A DNA stretch of 41,214 nucleotides from positions 1 through 41,214 of the forward strand of contig CALKWU010000068.1 of assembly GCA_938004015.1 (NCBI GenBank), read 5' to 3'. Below the pieces are notes generated by a model. The model made no database searches, was not told where the DNA came from, and was given only the letters and a program-made list of their open reading frames with translations. The stretch is from an uncultured Oceanobacillus sp. (lineage in GTDB: Bacteria; Bacillota; Bacilli; Bacillales; Amphibacillaceae). A program made the translations under genes and the position numbers. This document shows positions 40,529 to 41,214 of the stretch, piece after piece. Numbering within the stretch: position 1 is the first letter of the stretch; each line of letters opens with the position of its first letter.

Positions 40529-40936
40529 ATGAAAAGAACAGTGGAAACGATTTTAAGCATTTTTGGGATCATCGGGTATGGGTTTGTTGGAGTTTTGGGA
40601 GGTTTGATGTTGTTTCTGCAAAATAACGAATCTTTCCTCCGCGAAATCATGGAAGAGGATCCGGAGTTGTTTGGAGATTTGGAAAGCTTTACAGCTGAGA
40701 TGGGCGCCGGCGGCTGGATGTTGATCATAACAGCCATCATCGCATTGATTGCCGTGGTTATTGCGCTTATATTGTTGAAAGGCAATAAAAAACCAAAGGC
40801 GGCCGGCGGGTTGTTGCTTGCAGTTGCGATTATCGGTTCAATCATGACGGCTGGTTTCGGCGCCGTATCGGGAATCCTCTTTTTTATTGCCGGCATCATG
40901 TGCTTTGTCCGCCGGGAACCAGTCCCGCAAGTTTAG
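40529..40936 (+). CDS. DUF4064 family membrane protein
   Basis: 135 residues, three to four membrane segments. It begins RTVETILSIFGIIGYGFVGV, followed by an acidic loop (REIMEEDPELFGDLESFTAE) and two long hydrophobic stretches with Gly/Ala patterns (AAGGLLLAVAIIGSIM). This is the DUF4064 layout, of unknown function. It starts 15 bases after the permease with AGGAGG upstream, so it belongs to the ABC operon. It could be an accessory subunit or sensor (inference). Confidence 0.85.
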   Translation: MKRTVETILSIFGIIGYGFVGVLGGLMLFLQNNESFLREIMEEDPELFGDLESFTAEMGAGGWMLIITAIIALIAVVIALILLKGNKKPKAAGGLLLAVAIIGSIMTAGFGAVSGILFFIAGIMCFVRREPVPQV

Positions 40937-41049
40937 CTGATAGCTACTGGGATATAATGTAAATGATGGATATTGCCCAATCACACCATAAACTAGGGAA
41001 GGTCATGTAGAGGACAAAAGACTGAAGAAATATTAGTAACTGGATATGA

Positions 41050-41214
41050 TTTATCAAAGCTTGCAAAAAGACAAAAAACAAACGCAAAGGCAATAAGTAT
41101 TTAGCATATGAACTTGTTCCAATGGGAAAAACGGACAGAATAAAATTCGAAAATGACGCTTATAGATCTTATTTATATGCAACACATTGGATTGTAGTAA
41201 TAGTACCTAGTTTA
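41050..41214 (+). other. Open reading frame entering the right edge (unidentified)
   Basis: The frame after a TGA at 41047 stays open for 55 codons to the edge. Its later part, KGNKYLAYELVPMGKTDRIK then FENDAYRSYLYATHWIVVIV, looks like real protein with a possible membrane segment at the end. No start codon with a ribosome site is visible. A neighbouring frame just upstream (EEILVTGYDLSKLAKRQKTN) is also protein-like and ends at 41079, so a frameshifted or degraded gene is possible. The region is visibly more AT-rich than the rest. No family is recognised. Confidence 0.4.

Noticed and set aside
40929..40953. GTTTAG followed by GGGATA as a sigma-B promoter
   Set aside because: The gap of 12 bases is short and both boxes deviate; an overlapping TATAAT has no matching -35 at 17 bases. 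No gene start is clear downstream.
1..41214. CRISPR arrays, tRNA, rRNA, prophage or intact insertion sequences
   Set aside because: No regularly spaced repeats, cloverleaf sequences, ribosomal signatures, phage structural genes or transposase genes could be recognised on either strand.

Overview
The window is a chromosomal segment of a Gram-positive, low-to-mid GC member of the Bacillaceae. Strong AGGAGG-type ribosome sites, TTG/GTG starts, sigma-A promoters, glycine-betaine OpuA, BcrA-type resistance transporters and PadR/HAAS genes all point there. A complete betaine uptake operon and acidic lipoproteins suggest a salt-tolerant species; the species itself cannot be named from the sequence.

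Layout. 1-509: start of a nitroreductase gene (-), cut by the window edge. 970-4006: opuAA-opuAB-opuAC (+) with its own promoter and a strong terminator. 4159-4852: a frameshifted secreted-type gene next to a 23-bp inverted repeat. 5184-9176 (-): a five-gene unit of papain-like hydrolase, response regulator, ABC ATPase, ABC permease and histidine kinase. It carries two copies of one four-box operator. 9343-10550 (-): SDR dehydrogenase and a PNPOx-like stress protein. 10684-15329 (-): an acyl-CoA pathway operon (CitE-type lyase, CaiB-type CoA-transferase, MaoC hydratase, acyl-CoA dehydrogenase) behind a GntR/FCD regulator, whose likely operator overlaps the operon promoter. This gene set matches activation, oxidation, hydration and cleavage of a C5 dicarboxylate such as itaconate, mesaconate or methylsuccinate (inference).

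15564-17369 (-): two DUF3887-type lipoproteins, one fused to an alpha/beta hydrolase. 17538-18782: MFS exporter (+). 18802-19296: GNAT (-). 19483-22027 (-): PadR regulator, HAAS membrane protein, aspartate dehydrogenase and TPR protein in one tight operon, with a PadR-type palindrome in the promoter spacer. 22166-22979 (-): a 49-aa basic protein and a DUF4256 protein. 23140-23811 (+): a paired SMR exporter followed by a 32-bp-arm palindrome. 23946-27917: a small unknown gene, a Rossmann protein, a truncated glycosyltransferase, a histidine phosphatase, an RtcB RNA ligase followed by a branched structured element, and a two-TM protein.

28021-33839 (-): oligopeptide ABC operon in the order oppB-C-D-A-F. 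34162-34827: a small ORF and a deletion scar joining an MFS 5' end to a GNAT 3' end. 35027-35911 (+): class A beta-lactamase-like serine hydrolase without a signal peptide. 36018-40936: a second two-component system (-) divergent from a BcrAB-like ABC transporter plus DUF4064 protein (+), with repeated ACCTTA boxes between them. The last ~200 bases are AT-rich and hold the start of an unidentified reading frame.

The main theme is envelope stress and import/export: two independent two-component/ABC modules of the peptide-antibiotic type, osmolyte uptake, peptide uptake, SMR and MFS efflux, and one dedicated catabolic operon. Nothing resembling a phage, CRISPR array, rRNA or tRNA was seen.
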